Below, piece after piece: positions 35,744 to 45,106 of a DNA stretch of 64,000 nucleotides; the stretch's first letter is position 1; the number at the start of each line of letters is the position of its first letter. The notes beneath the pieces were generated by a model that was not told where the DNA came from, searched no databases, and was given only the letters and a program-made list of their open reading frames with translations. Origin of the DNA: Haematospirillum sp. H4485 (GTDB lineage Bacteria > Pseudomonadota > Alphaproteobacteria > Rhodospirillales > Rhodospirillaceae); NCBI RefSeq assembly GCF_012102745.1, contig NZ_JAAVSY010000006.1:62001-126000 (forward strand). Reading direction: 5' to 3'. The translations under genes and the position numbers were made by a program.

Positions 35744-37409
35744 AGGCCATGCCGAATCATATGCCCGCGCCGTCACCGCTGGAACAGTCCCTGCCTGCAG
35801 GTGGATCAAACTGGCCTGTGCCCGGCACCTGCGCGATCTGGAGTGCGGGCACCAGCGGGGTCTGTGGTTCGACTACGAGGCCGAAGAGCGGATATACGCG
35901 TTCTTTGAGAAGTACCTGAGGCATTCCAAGGGCGAATTCGCAAAGAAGCCTTTTGTCCTGCAGCAATGGCAAGCCTTCATCGTCGGGTCTGTCTTTGGCT
36001 GGAAGCGGAAGGACGGAAGCCGGAGGTTCCGCACAGTCTACGACGAGGAGCCGCGCAAAAACGGGAAATCAACCCGTCTGGCCGGGATCGGTCTTTACAT
36101 GACCACGGCGGACGGCGAATACGGTGCCGAGGTTTATTCCGCTGCAACCAAGAAAGACCAGGCCAAGATTGTCTGGGGCGAGGCCCGGAGCATGGTTCTG
36201 GCCAGCCCTGAACTACGCGCCCGGACACGGGTGTTCGCCGCCAACATGAATGTTCCGGCCCTTGGATCAAAGTTTGAGCCTCTGGGGGCGGACAGCGATT
36301 CACTGGACGGGCTGAATATTCACTGCGCCATCATCGACGAACTGCACGCCCACAAGTCGAGAGACCTGTGGGACGTGCTGGAGACGGCCACCGGGGCGCG
36401 GCATCAGCCGTTGATCTACGCCATTACAACAGCAGGCCGGAACAAGCTGTCCGTCTGCCGGGAGCTGCGTGATTACGCCTGCAAGGTTCTGGAAGGCATT
36501 GTCGAGGACGACAGCTTCTTTGCCGTGATCTTTACCATTGACGAGGATGACGACTGGTCCAATCCGTCGGTCTGGGCAAAAGCCAATCCCGGGCTGGGTG
36601 TATCGGTAAACATCGACGACCTGCAGCGCAAGGTGGAAAAGGCCCGTCACCTTCCGGCTGCACAAAACGCCTTCAAGCGGTTGCACCTGAACATCTGGAG
36701 TGACGGGGCCGGATCATGGCTGGACATTGATGCATGGGATGAATCCTGTGAGACCGTTGACCCCGACGTTCTGGCCGGTCGGGAATGTTACGGCGGCCTT
36801 GACCTGTCGACCACAACAGACATTACCGCTTTTGTCCTTGTCTTTCCCCCGGTTACAGACGGTGAACGGTGGAAGGTTCTGACCCGGTTCTGGGTTCCCG
36901 CCGAAAACATCGAACGTCGGGTCCGGTCGGACCGGGTGCCTTATGACATCTGGCATGATCAGGGCCACATCCAGGCAACACCGGGAAACGTGGTTGATTA
37001 CCGCGCCGTTCGTGATGGCATCACGGCAGCAGCCGATATGTTTGACCTGCGTGAGGTGGCCTATGACCGGTACAACTCGTCGCAGCTGGTGACCGAACTT
37101 ATGGATGACGGCCTGACCATGGTGCCGTTCGGACAGGGGTTCATCAGCATGGCAACGCCCACGCGCGAGCTGGAGAAACTGGTCATCTCCGGGCAGCTCG
37201 CGCACGGGGGCAATCCGGTTCTGCGCTGGATGGCCAGCAACGTTGTGGTTCTTGAAGATCCGGCGGGCAACATGAAGCCCGCCAAGAACAAGTCCACTGA
37301 AAAGATTGACGGAATTGTCGCCCTGATCATGGCCCTTGGACGCGCCACGCTTCCAAAGGAAGAGAGGGGCGGCAGCATTGATGACTACTTCGCAAGGCTA
37401 GGCAGGTGA
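35670..37409 (+). CDS. terL: terminase large subunit
   Basis: The 579-residue packaging motor has an ATPase with Walker A EPRKNGKST, Walker B IHCAIIDELHAH and coupling motif YAITTAGRN. The C-terminal nuclease domain has Asp in GGLDLSTTTDITAFVL and in KIDGIVALIMALG. It is of the HK97/Terminase_1 type. ATG 35670 gives a long overlap with terS; ATG 35721 (MEPLRSTKGH) is an equally plausible start. Confidence 0.95.
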   Translation: MTKQHHKEPPKPIPSSAMEPLRSTKGHAESYARAVTAGTVPACRWIKLACARHLRDLECGHQRGLWFDYEAEERIYAFFEKYLRHSKGEFAKKPFVLQQWQAFIVGSVFGWKRKDGSRRFRTVYDEEPRKNGKSTRLAGIGLYMTTADGEYGAEVYSAATKKDQAKIVWGEARSMVLASPELRARTRVFAANMNVPALGSKFEPLGADSDSLDGLNIHCAIIDELHAHKSRDLWDVLETATGARHQPLIYAITTAGRNKLSVCRELRDYACKVLEGIVEDDSFFAVIFTIDEDDDWSNPSVWAKANPGLGVSVNIDDLQRKVEKARHLPAAQNAFKRLHLNIWSDGAGSWLDIDAWDESCETVDPDVLAGRECYGGLDLSTTTDITAFVLVFPPVTDGERWKVLTRFWVPAENIERRVRSDRVPYDIWHDQGHIQATPGNVVDYRAVRDGITAAADMFDLREVAYDRYNSSQLVTELMDDGLTMVPFGQGFISMATPTRELEKLVISGQLAHGGNPVLRWMASNVVVLEDPAGNMKPAKNKSTEKIDGIVALIMALGRATLPKEERGGSIDDYFARLGR

Positions 37410-37412
37410 GCC

Positions 37413-38645
37413 GTGAAACTATTGAGAAAGGCATTTGGCTTCCTTGGCCGAAGCCTGTCGCCGGAAAAGCCCACAGGCTGGTCAACAGGGCCTGCAAGCC
37501 ATGCCGGGGAGGTCGTAAACGGGAGCAACTCCCTGATGCTGTCCGCCGTCTGGGCTTGTACCAACCTTCTTGCCGGTACCATTGCATCTCTGCCGCTGAC
37601 GGTATACCGCACAGGGCCTGCGGGCCAGAGAACGGCAGCCCGGGAGCATTCCCTCTACCGGATCCTGCACGACAGCCCGAATGCGGACCAGACAGCGGTG
37701 GATTTCTGGGAGTACATGTGCTTCTCCATCGAACTGTGGGGAAATGCCTTTGCCCGGAAGGACAGCATCAACGGACGGCTGGTCAGCCTGACCCCTGTCA
37801 ATCCGGCACTGGTCACGGTAACCCGGCAGCCGCACGGGGGATTGGCCTATCAATGGTCGGAGAATGGACAGGCGTTTACTGTTGATGAAACCGGGATGTT
37901 TCACATCCGTGGTTTTGGCGGCGGGCCACTGGGCGGGGTTTCGACCTTGTCCACAGCCCGGCATGTCTTTGGTCTGGCCATGGCGATTGACCGGGCGGCA
38001 GGCGCAACGTTTGCCAATGGGCTGCGGCCATCCGGAACATTGACCTTTGACCGGTTTCTGACCGACGAGCAGTACACAACAGCCGAAGCAAGACTGGCAT
38101 CAAAGTTCAGCGGGGCGATGGCTGCGGGGCGACCGATGATTCTGGAGGGCGGCGTGCGCTGGGATCAGGTCACGCTCAACCCGGAAGATGCGCAGATGCT
38201 CCAGTCCCGTTCCTTCTCGGTCGAAGAAATCTGCCGGTTCTTCGGCGTCCCCCCCTTCATGGTGGGGCACACAGAGAAATCCACCTCGTGGGGATCAGGA
38301 CTTGAGCAACAGATACTCGGGTTCCAGAAGTTCACACTGCGACGAAGGCTGAAGCGGATTGAGCAGGCCATCATGAAGCAGCTGCTGACAGCAGCTGACA
38401 GGTCTTCCGGCATTACGGTCGAGTTCAACATAGAGGGACTGTTGCGCGGTGACAGCCGGGCACGGGCCGAGTTTTACACGGCCCTTCTGGGATCCGGTGT
38501 GCTGACGGTCAATGAAGCCCGTGCCCTCGAAAATCTGCCGCCGGTTCACGGCGGAGATGTTCCACGAACACAAATGCAGAACGTTCCTCTGGGGATGGCA
38601 ATCCCGGGGACACAAAGATCGGAGAACCGCCATGCGGGTACGTGA
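37413..38645 (+). CDS. HK97-family portal protein
   Basis: The 410-residue portal has the family segments LPLTVYRTGP, LTPVNPALVTV, EEICRFFGVPPFMVGH and TSWGSGLEQQILGFQKFTLRR. It forms the dodecameric DNA entry ring of the procapsid. It begins with GTG just after terL, and its last codons overlap the protease gene by 14 bp. Confidence 0.95.
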   Translation: MKLLRKAFGFLGRSLSPEKPTGWSTGPASHAGEVVNGSNSLMLSAVWACTNLLAGTIASLPLTVYRTGPAGQRTAAREHSLYRILHDSPNADQTAVDFWEYMCFSIELWGNAFARKDSINGRLVSLTPVNPALVTVTRQPHGGLAYQWSENGQAFTVDETGMFHIRGFGGGPLGGVSTLSTARHVFGLAMAIDRAAGATFANGLRPSGTLTFDRFLTDEQYTTAEARLASKFSGAMAAGRPMILEGGVRWDQVTLNPEDAQMLQSRSFSVEEICRFFGVPPFMVGHTEKSTSWGSGLEQQILGFQKFTLRRRLKRIEQAIMKQLLTAADRSSGITVEFNIEGLLRGDSRARAEFYTALLGSGVLTVNEARALENLPPVHGGDVPRTQMQNVPLGMAIPGTQRSENRHAGT

Positions 38646-39312
38646 CTGTCGCTTCATGACCAAGACTATGGGTGAGGCTGGCACATTCGAAGGCTATGCA
38701 TCCGTCTTCGGCAACGTCGACCAAGGGGGTGACTGTGTCGAGGCCGGAGCCTTCAGGGATAGCCTGGCAAGGGCAAAGGCAGAGGGAAAAGTCATTCCCC
38801 TGCTGTGGCAACATGACCAGAAGGAACCGGTCGGAATCTGGACGGACATTGCCGAGGACAGCAAGGGATTGCACGTCAGGGGGCAGCTCCTGCTGGAGCA
38901 TGATCCCCTGGCCCGAAGGGCGTACGGATTACTCAAGGCTGGCGCAATTGGTGGCCTGTCGATCGGGTACACCATTCCCTGGGGAGGAGGGCAGCCGGAA
39001 AAGGGATCACGGGGATCTTTCCAGCGCCTGAAAGAGGTGGATCTTCACGAAATCTCGCTGGTCACGATGCCCATGAATACAGAGGCACGTGTCACGGGGG
39101 TCAAGTCCGCTCTTGCGGCAGGGAAAACACCGACAACCCGGGAATTCGAGGCATACCTGCGGGAGGCAGGATTTGCGAAAAGTCTTGCCACGGCAATTGC
39201 CAGCAAGGCGGCTCCGCTGCTTCGGGGGGAACCCGGAGACAGCACAGAAACAGAAGCAGCGTTTCTTCAGGCTCTTCTGAAACAGCACAATGAAAAGGAT
39301 TTAGTACTATGA
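38632..39312 (+). CDS. HK97-family prohead protease (S78)
   Basis: The 226-residue protease has the core FEGYASVFGNVDQGGDCVEAGAF, catalytic His in LLWQHDQKEPVG and catalytic Ser in GGLSIGY. LHEISLVTMPMNTEA is the usual family ending. It processes the capsid precursor. ATG 38632 follows GGAGA. The stop overlaps the capsid start (ATGA at 39309). Confidence 0.94.
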   Translation: MRVRDCRFMTKTMGEAGTFEGYASVFGNVDQGGDCVEAGAFRDSLARAKAEGKVIPLLWQHDQKEPVGIWTDIAEDSKGLHVRGQLLLEHDPLARRAYGLLKAGAIGGLSIGYTIPWGGGQPEKGSRGSFQRLKEVDLHEISLVTMPMNTEARVTGVKSALAAGKTPTTREFEAYLREAGFAKSLATAIASKAAPLLRGEPGDSTETEAAFLQALLKQHNEKDLVL

Positions 39313-40577
39313 GCGCATGCGTGTGGAAGCGTTCTGACCGCATATGCCGCGACATGGCAAATGAAGGGCATCCCTCGGCAGGAAAAAGTGTTGAGGCCCT
39401 GGCTGCCGAGGTCAAGGCGTCATTCAGCAAATCCCTGGACGAGGCCCGCTCTATCGCAGAGAAGGCCCTGTCTGAAGTTCAGGCGAACGGGAAGCTTTCC
39501 GGCTCCGTCCAGGAAAAGGCTGACGAGGCCCTGATCAAGATGAATGCCCTGCAGGAGCAACTGGCAGGCATGGAGCAGAAGATGGTCCGCCTGTCCGGAC
39601 CTGGTGGAAATACCTGTAATACCTCGCTTGGACAGACCTTTGTCGCGGACAGCAAGATCCGTGAATTCCTTGATTCGCAGAGCAAGCGCGGCAAGGTTGA
39701 TATGGTCTTCAAGAGCACCATAACGTCTGCAACAACGGATGCAGCGGGCTCTGCGGGCAGGCTTGTAACCAACACCCGCCTGCCTGATATCATTGCTGCA
39801 CCGGAACGGCGTATGACGATCAGGGATCTCATCACGCCGGGACAGATGGATGGCAATACCCTCGAATATGTCCGCGAAACGGGTTTCACAAACCAGGCAG
39901 GCATGGTGGCCGAGACTGAGGCGGTGCCCCAGTCTTCCATCAAATTTGACCTTGTGAACACCACGGCAAAGGTCATCGGGCACTATATGAAAGCGTCACG
40001 CCAAATTCTGGATGACGCGGCACAGCTGGCGTCCTACATCGACGGTCGCCTGCGATACGGACTGGCGTACAAGGAAGAGGCCCAGCTTTTAAACGGAGAC
40101 GGGACCGGTCAGAACCTGCTGGGCATTATCCCGCAGGCAAAAGCCTACAGCGCCCCGATCACCATGGAAAAAGCAACCAGCATTGATGTAATGCGCCTGG
40201 CCATGCTGCAGGCCGCGCTGGCTGAATATCCAGCAACGGCGCATGTGCTCAACCCGGTGGATTGGGCCTGGATCGAAACCATCAAGGACTCGCAGGGGCG
40301 TTATCTCATCGGGAACCCGCAGGGAAGCGCAACGCCAACATTGTGGGGGTTACCGGTCGTTACAACGCAGGCAATTGGCGTTGACAAATTCCTGACCGGG
40401 GCGTTCCGCCTGGGCGCACAGGTCTTTGATCGCTGGCACGTCCGTGTCGAGGTCGCAACGGAACACGGTGATGACTTCATTCATAACCGCGTCACCATCC
40501 TGTGCGAGGAACGGCTGGCACTGGCTGTCTATAGGCCGGAAGCCTTCATATACGGTGATTTTGGACGCATTGACTGA
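39309..40577 (+). CDS. major capsid protein, HK97 fold
   Basis: The 422-residue protein has an N-terminal coiled-coil scaffold-like delta region (about residues 20-95, EALAAEVKASFSKSLDEARS). The HK97-fold shell domain contains LPDIIAAPERRMTIRDLITPG, GYLGI-type LLGIIPQA and a P-loop-like HVLNPVDWAWIE. The protease should remove the delta region. An in-frame ATG at 39354 is an alternative start without a ribosome-binding site. Confidence 0.94.
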   Translation: MSACVWKRSDRICRDMANEGHPSAGKSVEALAAEVKASFSKSLDEARSIAEKALSEVQANGKLSGSVQEKADEALIKMNALQEQLAGMEQKMVRLSGPGGNTCNTSLGQTFVADSKIREFLDSQSKRGKVDMVFKSTITSATTDAAGSAGRLVTNTRLPDIIAAPERRMTIRDLITPGQMDGNTLEYVRETGFTNQAGMVAETEAVPQSSIKFDLVNTTAKVIGHYMKASRQILDDAAQLASYIDGRLRYGLAYKEEAQLLNGDGTGQNLLGIIPQAKAYSAPITMEKATSIDVMRLAMLQAALAEYPATAHVLNPVDWAWIETIKDSQGRYLIGNPQGSATPTLWGLPVVTTQAIGVDKFLTGAFRLGAQVFDRWHVRVEVATEHGDDFIHNRVTILCEERLALAVYRPEAFIYGDFGRID

Positions 40578-40581
40578 GGAG

Positions 40582-40610
40582 AAGGCCGGGTTTGAAAGCC
40601 CGGCCTTTTT
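40582..40610 (+). terminator. Terminator after major capsid gene
   Basis: AAGGCCGGG (40582-40590) pairs with CCCGGCCTT (40599-40607) around an 8-nt loop, followed by TTT. It lies inside the structural operon, so it probably lowers rather than stops expression of downstream genes. Confidence 0.8.
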
Positions 40611-40623
40611 CATTGGGGAACCG

Positions 40624-40827
40624 ATGAGCACAACAAAACACTACCGGGTTCTGCGGGCCATGGATGGTGACCGCTTCTACCGCGAAGGAGAGTCCCGTTC
40701 CATGTCTGCTGCCGATGCCTTTCATCTTGTCCGGCTGGGGGCCCTGGAGGAACTGCCTGTGGACACAGGGGCAGATCCCGTCGAGGCAAAGCCCCGCACA
40801 CGCAGGGGGAGCCGTCATGCTGATTGA
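40624..40827 (+). CDS. small head-region protein
   Basis: The 67-residue protein (YRVLRAMDGDRFYREGESRSMSAADAFHLVRLGALEELP) is of a type often found between the capsid and connector genes of HK97-like phages. No function is assigned. The start lies 14 nt after the terminator. It overlaps the connector gene by 11 bp. Confidence 0.6.
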   Translation: MSTTKHYRVLRAMDGDRFYREGESRSMSAADAFHLVRLGALEELPVDTGADPVEAKPRTRRGSRHAD

Positions 40828-41386
40828 GATACAGGCACCGGAAACAGAGCCGGTATCCCTGTCGGATGCCAAGATACATCTGCGTGTGGATCATACCGCC
40901 GAGGACGATTATATCGCATCCTTGCTGTCCGTGGCGCGACGGCAGGTCGAACAATACTGCGGACGGGCCTTGTCTGCCCGGAAGTGGCGTCTTCTGCTCG
41001 ACAGCTTCCCTCCACGGATCGAGCTTCCCTGCCCACCCCTGCAGAGTGTGGATGCCCTGAGCTGTATCGATTCCGGAGGCAGGCAGAGGGTTCTTCCCCC
41101 GGAATGCTGGCAGGTCGGGCAAGGCTGTCCATCGATGATCATGCCCGCGCCGGGCCACTGCTGGCCACAAACAGCGTCCGGACGCCCGGATGCTGTTCTG
41201 GTTGACTTTACGGCGGGCTACAGCGACCGGCGTGATGTCGATCCTGCCTTGCGGCATGCCATGTTGCTGCTGGTGGCAAACTGGTTCGAGAACCGTGGTA
41301 CTGCGAGCGAAAGCGGTTCAAGACATATTCTTCCGCCGACCGTCCGATACCTTCTGGATCCCTGCCGTATACGGACGGTGCCGTGA
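40817..41386 (+). CDS. head-tail connector protein (gp6-like)
   Basis: The 189-residue protein has the gp6 pattern: PVSLSDAKIHLRVDHTAEDDYIASLLSVARRQVEQYCGRAL at the N terminus and DPALRHAMLLLVANWFENR near the end. It forms the adaptor ring under the portal. ATG 40817 has AGGGGGAG upstream. It overlaps the next gene (GTGA). Confidence 0.88.
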   Translation: MLIEIQAPETEPVSLSDAKIHLRVDHTAEDDYIASLLSVARRQVEQYCGRALSARKWRLLLDSFPPRIELPCPPLQSVDALSCIDSGGRQRVLPPECWQVGQGCPSMIMPAPGHCWPQTASGRPDAVLVDFTAGYSDRRDVDPALRHAMLLLVANWFENRGTASESGSRHILPPTVRYLLDPCRIRTVP

Positions 41387-41739
41387 AAGCCCCGGACATT
41401 GGAGGCCTGAACCAGAGGATCGCCCTGCTGTCCTGGCAAGATTGTCCCGACCAGGAAACCGGCCTGCTGGCGCTGTATCGGACAGAGGCCGAGATCTGGG
41501 CCAGGGTGGAGCCGGTCGGGGGAGCGGTTTATCTGGGAAGCCAGCAGATCGGGCAAACCATAACCCACCGCATCACCATGCGCTGGCGGGAAGGGATTAC
41601 GGCAGAGCATGTCATCCGTCATCGCGGACGTTGCTTCCGGATCCGCCGGATAACCGACCTGAATGGATGGCGACGGTTCTCGGTGCTGGACGTCGAGGAA
41701 GAAGGACCTTTTGTACAGGAGGCAGGTCATGGCCCGTGA
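41383..41739 (+). CDS. head closure protein (SPP1 gp16-like)
   Basis: The 118-residue protein is a typical phage head-tail adaptor: LNQRIALLSWQ, EIWARVEPVGG, THRITMRWREGI and GRCFRIRRITDLNG. It closes the head after packaging. GTG start at 41383 is coupled to the connector gene; the 3' end overlaps the next gene by 11 bp. Confidence 0.88.
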   Translation: MKAPDIGGLNQRIALLSWQDCPDQETGLLALYRTEAEIWARVEPVGGAVYLGSQQIGQTITHRITMRWREGITAEHVIRHRGRCFRIRRITDLNGWRRFSVLDVEEEGPFVQEAGHGP

Positions 41740-42184
41740 ACAAAGCGCCATGGAAATCAATACCAGGTTATCGGGGTTTTCGCGTCTTGATTTTGACCGG
41801 AACCCAATCCGCCGTGAGCTGCGCAAGCTTGGATCCATGGTGGCCAGGGATGCGCGGAAACTCGTCCGGACACGAAAGCCATCGTCCCCCGGGACAAACC
41901 CCGGACGGCAAACAGGGGCCCTTTTCCGCTCTATCCGTTCCAAGGTCGGGCGTCAGGGTTTCCTGGTGGCTGTGGCCCCGTTCCGCAACGAGGAGCTGAT
42001 GCGAAAGAAAGCCTACTATCCGGCCTTCCTTCTTTATGGGGCCGAGCGAAAGCCTGGCGGGCGTCTTCTGCCGCGTAACAATTATATGGCGGATGTCATG
42101 CAACGGCACCGGAACATGGTCCAGGAGCGTCTCTCTGTCGTTCTTGTGCAAGCGATTGTGCCACGTCGGGGAGGCTCTCGTTGA
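41729..42184 (+). CDS. HK97 gp10-like neck/tail completion protein
   Basis: The 151-residue basic protein has RELRKLGSMVARDARKLVRTR and TGALFRSIRSKV, the gp10/minor tail Z-like pattern. AAYYPAFLLYGAERKPGG-like residues carry the conserved YGAERKP. It probably joins head and tail. ATG 41729 lies 6 nt after AGGAGG. It overlaps the next gene. Confidence 0.8.
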   Translation: MAREQSAMEINTRLSGFSRLDFDRNPIRRELRKLGSMVARDARKLVRTRKPSSPGTNPGRQTGALFRSIRSKVGRQGFLVAVAPFRNEELMRKKAYYPAFLLYGAERKPGGRLLPRNNYMADVMQRHRNMVQERLSVVLVQAIVPRRGGSR

Positions 42185-42795
42185 TGCTGGACGCCATTAT
42201 CCTGGCATTGCGGGAGCGATGCCACACGTTCTCGGGGGCTTCGGGTTCCGCACGTATCGCCGGGGCTGCTGAATTCGCCAGAGTCGCGGAGGATGCCAGT
42301 CTTCCGGTTCCAGCGGCCTACGTGCTGCCACGAGAGGAAAAGCCTGCAACAGCCGTAACCTGCACGGGATATCGGCAACCGGTTCAGGCGCATTTTGCTG
42401 TGGTTGTCGTTCTTCCTGCGGCGGATCGTCGCGGACAGGGAGCGGCTGTGGCCGTTGAATCAGTGCGGGACGATTTGTTTCGTGCGCTGCTGGGCTGGGA
42501 GCCGCCCGGCTACGGGCCAATTGTTTATGAAGGCGGCGAGCTGCTGTCGGTCGATCGCGCCCGGTTGTGGTGGCAGTTCACGTTCAGCGCAGCCTACCAG
42601 ATTACAGAAGATGAAACGTGGCTGGCTGTGACCCATCGGGACCGGCCATTACTGGAAACGGTCCGGATTGGCCTGGATGCCACGGCGAATGATCCGGAAA
42701 CAGAACCGTGGGGGAAACCGGATGGATATCCGGAGAGATGGTTACATCTGCACTTTGATGCATCCGCGCAGGATGCACGGGAGAACCAAAAATGA
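42181..42795 (+). CDS. tail terminator-like protein
   Basis: The 204-residue protein is in the slot between gp10 and the tail sheath, where Mu- and SfV-type phages carry the tail-terminator (gp37-like) gene. Segments VPAAYVLPREEKPA and RDDLFRALLGWEPP fit that family. Start is TTG 42181 or ATG 42184. It overlaps the sheath gene by ATGA. Confidence 0.75.
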   Translation: MMLDAIILALRERCHTFSGASGSARIAGAAEFARVAEDASLPVPAAYVLPREEKPATAVTCTGYRQPVQAHFAVVVVLPAADRRGQGAAVAVESVRDDLFRALLGWEPPGYGPIVYEGGELLSVDRARLWWQFTFSAAYQITEDETWLAVTHRDRPLLETVRIGLDATANDPETEPWGKPDGYPERWLHLHFDASAQDARENQK

Positions 42796-44288
42796 GTGTG
42801 AGCTTCAATACATTGCCCGTCAATGTACGGGTACCGCTGTTTTATGCCGAGGTTGACAACAGCCAGGCCAGTTACTTCGAGCGCCAGAACCGCACCCTGC
42901 TGATCGGCCAGATGGTTTCCGGCGGGACCGCACGGGCCGGTGTACCGCAGCAGGTATCCCGCACGGACCAGGCCAGGGTTCTGTTCGGGGCCGGATCCAT
43001 GCTGGCCCGCATGCACGCGGTGTACCGGGCCGGGGATACCTTTGGCGAGGTCTGGTGCATTGCGCTGGACGATGCGGCGGCGTCTGTCGCGGCAACAGGT
43101 ACGGTCAGGATCACCGGAACAGCTTCTGCCGCAGGTATCATCACACTTTATATTGCCGGACAGCGTGTGCAGGGTGCAGTCGCAGTGGGTGATACAGCTG
43201 CTGCTGTGGCGCGGATGCTTGCGGGTGTCATTACCCGGTCTTCCGACCTTCCGGTGACAGCGGCGGCAGACGGCGGGAAAATCACGCTGACATGCCGGTG
43301 GAAAGGGGAAACCGGCAACGACATTACCCTGATTCCCAACTACAGGGGCGCTCTGGGTGGAGAGAGTGATGTGCCGGGCCTTTCCGTAACCGTTGTGCCC
43401 ATGGCAGGTGGTGCGGGCAACCCGGATATAGCGGTTGCCACGGCGGCAATGGGTGATGAGGAGTATGACCATGTCGTCTGTCCGTACAGTGATGCAGCAA
43501 CACTGGATGCCCTTGCAGCAGAGATGGGAGACACGACGGGTCGCTGGTCATGGTCACGACAAATCTACGGGCATGTCTGGGCGGCACGCCGGGGCAGTAC
43601 CGAGGCGCTGGCCACTTTCGGGAGAACGCGCAACGACCAGCATTGCACCATAGCGGGATTTGAGGCGGATCTCCCCTCGCCCGCGTGGGAGTATGCTGCG
43701 GCCTGGGCTGCCCGTTCTTCCGTTTTCCTGAACAATGAACCCGAGCGTCCCACACAAACAGGGGAATTATGCGGGATTCTTCCCCCACAAGCCGGGAAGC
43801 GTTTCACGCTGACAGAAAAACAGTCGCTGTTGTACGCAGGCATTGCAACCAGCATGGTATCAGGCGGGGCCGTCAGGATTGAGCGCTCTGTCACGACGTA
43901 CCAGAAGAATGCCTGGGGGCAGCCTGATCCATCCTATCTGGACGCGGAGACCCTGTTTCTTCTGGCCTATGTCCTGCGTTACCTGAGACAGCGCATTACG
44001 CAGAAATACCCACGCCACGCCCTGGCCAATGACGGAACCCGCTTCGGGACCGGAAAAGCCATGGTTACGCCGGGTATCCTGCGTGCCGAGCTGATCGCGG
44101 CGTACCGGGAGCTGGAATTAGACGGAAAAGTCGAGAATGCCGAGGCGTTCAAGGCGGCCTTGATTGTTGAACGGGACAGTACAAATCCAAACCGTGTCAA
44201 CGTGCTGTACCCACCGGATCTGGTCAACCAGCTCCGTATCTTTGCGGTCCTGGCCCAGTTCCGGCTGCAGTACCCGGATGCGGCCTGA
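42792..44288 (+). CDS. contractile tail sheath protein (Mu gpL-like)
   Basis: The 498-residue sheath subunit has N-terminal NVRVPLFYAEVDNSQA and LLIGQMVSGGTA, and C-terminal YLDAETLFLLAYVLRYLRQRITQKYPRHALANDGT and YPPDLVNQLRIFAVLAQFRLQY. This establishes a contractile, myovirus-type tail. It is the first gene of the Mu-like tail block. Confidence 0.94.
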   Translation: MSVSFNTLPVNVRVPLFYAEVDNSQASYFERQNRTLLIGQMVSGGTARAGVPQQVSRTDQARVLFGAGSMLARMHAVYRAGDTFGEVWCIALDDAAASVAATGTVRITGTASAAGIITLYIAGQRVQGAVAVGDTAAAVARMLAGVITRSSDLPVTAAADGGKITLTCRWKGETGNDITLIPNYRGALGGESDVPGLSVTVVPMAGGAGNPDIAVATAAMGDEEYDHVVCPYSDAATLDALAAEMGDTTGRWSWSRQIYGHVWAARRGSTEALATFGRTRNDQHCTIAGFEADLPSPAWEYAAAWAARSSVFLNNEPERPTQTGELCGILPPQAGKRFTLTEKQSLLYAGIATSMVSGGAVRIERSVTTYQKNAWGQPDPSYLDAETLFLLAYVLRYLRQRITQKYPRHALANDGTRFGTGKAMVTPGILRAELIAAYRELELDGKVENAEAFKAALIVERDSTNPNRVNVLYPPDLVNQLRIFAVLAQFRLQYPDAA

Positions 44289-44320
44289 ACCGCTTACTGA
44301 CACACAGAAAGGAACAATCC

Positions 44321-44671
44321 ATGGCCAAGCCTATTGGCGGCACATGCTATTTCAAGGTTGACGGCGTGCAGCTGGAACTGGCGTCGGACGATGTCACCAT
44401 CGATATCCAGGCAACAGAAAAGAAAGGCGTTGTTGCCGGGTACTATACCGAGAGCGACTGCATTCCCTCCATCGAGGGCGAATTTGTCGTACCACGCAGT
44501 TTCCCCATGCAAAAAATCCTGCGCATGGACAACGGAACCATCACCGTTGAATTGAAGTCAGGCCTGACGGCAAGCCTGTCCGGAGCCTACCTGGCGGATC
44601 GGGCACCCGTCGAGGGTGGCAAGGGCACCGTCAAGATGAAGTTTGAAGGCACACGGGGAGAATGGCTGTGA
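44321..44671 (+). CDS. tail tube protein (Mu gpM-like)
   Basis: The 116-residue protein (GGTCYFKVDGVQLELASDDVTIDI ... SIEGEFVVPRSFPMQKI) matches the Mu-type tail tube in length and pattern. It forms the inner tube. AAAGGAAC precedes the start. It ends overlapping the chaperone gene by 10 bp. Confidence 0.9.
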   Translation: MAKPIGGTCYFKVDGVQLELASDDVTIDIQATEKKGVVAGYYTESDCIPSIEGEFVVPRSFPMQKILRMDNGTITVELKSGLTASLSGAYLADRAPVEGGKGTVKMKFEGTRGEWL

Positions 44672-44964
44672 CAGCATCAAGTATTACGCTGACCAAACCG
44701 GTTCATGCGCATGGCGAGGAGGTCCGTGTCCTGACGCTTCGCGAACCTGTGGCGGATGACATCATTGTCTGCGGCTATCCTTTGAGCATCGGTGATGGAG
44801 GAGCCACGCCGCAGGCCGGGGCGATTGCCAAATACATTGCCCGTCTGGCCGACATCCCGCCTTCATCTGTTCGCAGCCTTGCTCCCGCTGATTTCATGGC
44901 TGCATTCCAGGTCATCATGCATTTTTTCGGGGGCACGGGGGCGGAACCGATAACTCCGGATTGA
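44662..44964 (+). CDS. tail assembly chaperone, short form (Mu gp41-like)
   Basis: The 100-residue protein (ITLTKPVHAHGEEVRVLTLREPVADDI, then MAAFQVIMHFFGG) is of the gpE/gp41-like chaperone family that coats the tape measure protein. It contains the slippery heptamer T-TTT-TTC at 44922-44928, in the right frame for a -1 shift. The short form is the zero-frame product. Confidence 0.85.
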   Translation: MAVTASSITLTKPVHAHGEEVRVLTLREPVADDIIVCGYPLSIGDGGATPQAGAIAKYIARLADIPPSSVRSLAPADFMAAFQVIMHFFGGTGAEPITPD

Positions 44965-45101
44965 TCGAGCGCTTGTTCGATCTGGCATGGGTATGGGGGT
45001 GGGGTGTGATCAGGCCCATACCCCTGTCCCACCTTGACCTGTGGGAATGCCAGACCGTGCGCATTGCCAAAGAACAGAAAAAGTACGTGACAAAAGGATA
45101 G
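44922..45101 (+). CDS. -1 frameshift extension of the tail chaperone (Mu gp42-like)
   Basis: After a -1 shift at 44922-44928 reading continues for about 57 codons (LIERLFDLAWVWGWGVI, then LDLWECQTVRIAKEQKKYVTKG) to TAG at 45099. The ending is typical of frameshifted tail chaperones, and the frame has no start codon of its own with a ribosome-binding site. It fills the gap exactly before the tape measure gene, as in Mu, lambda (G/GT) and P2. Confidence 0.78.
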   Translation, partial: FFRGHGGGTDNSGLIERLFDLAWVWGWGVIRPIPLSHLDLWECQTVRIAKEQKKYVTKG

Positions 45102-45106
45102 GGATC

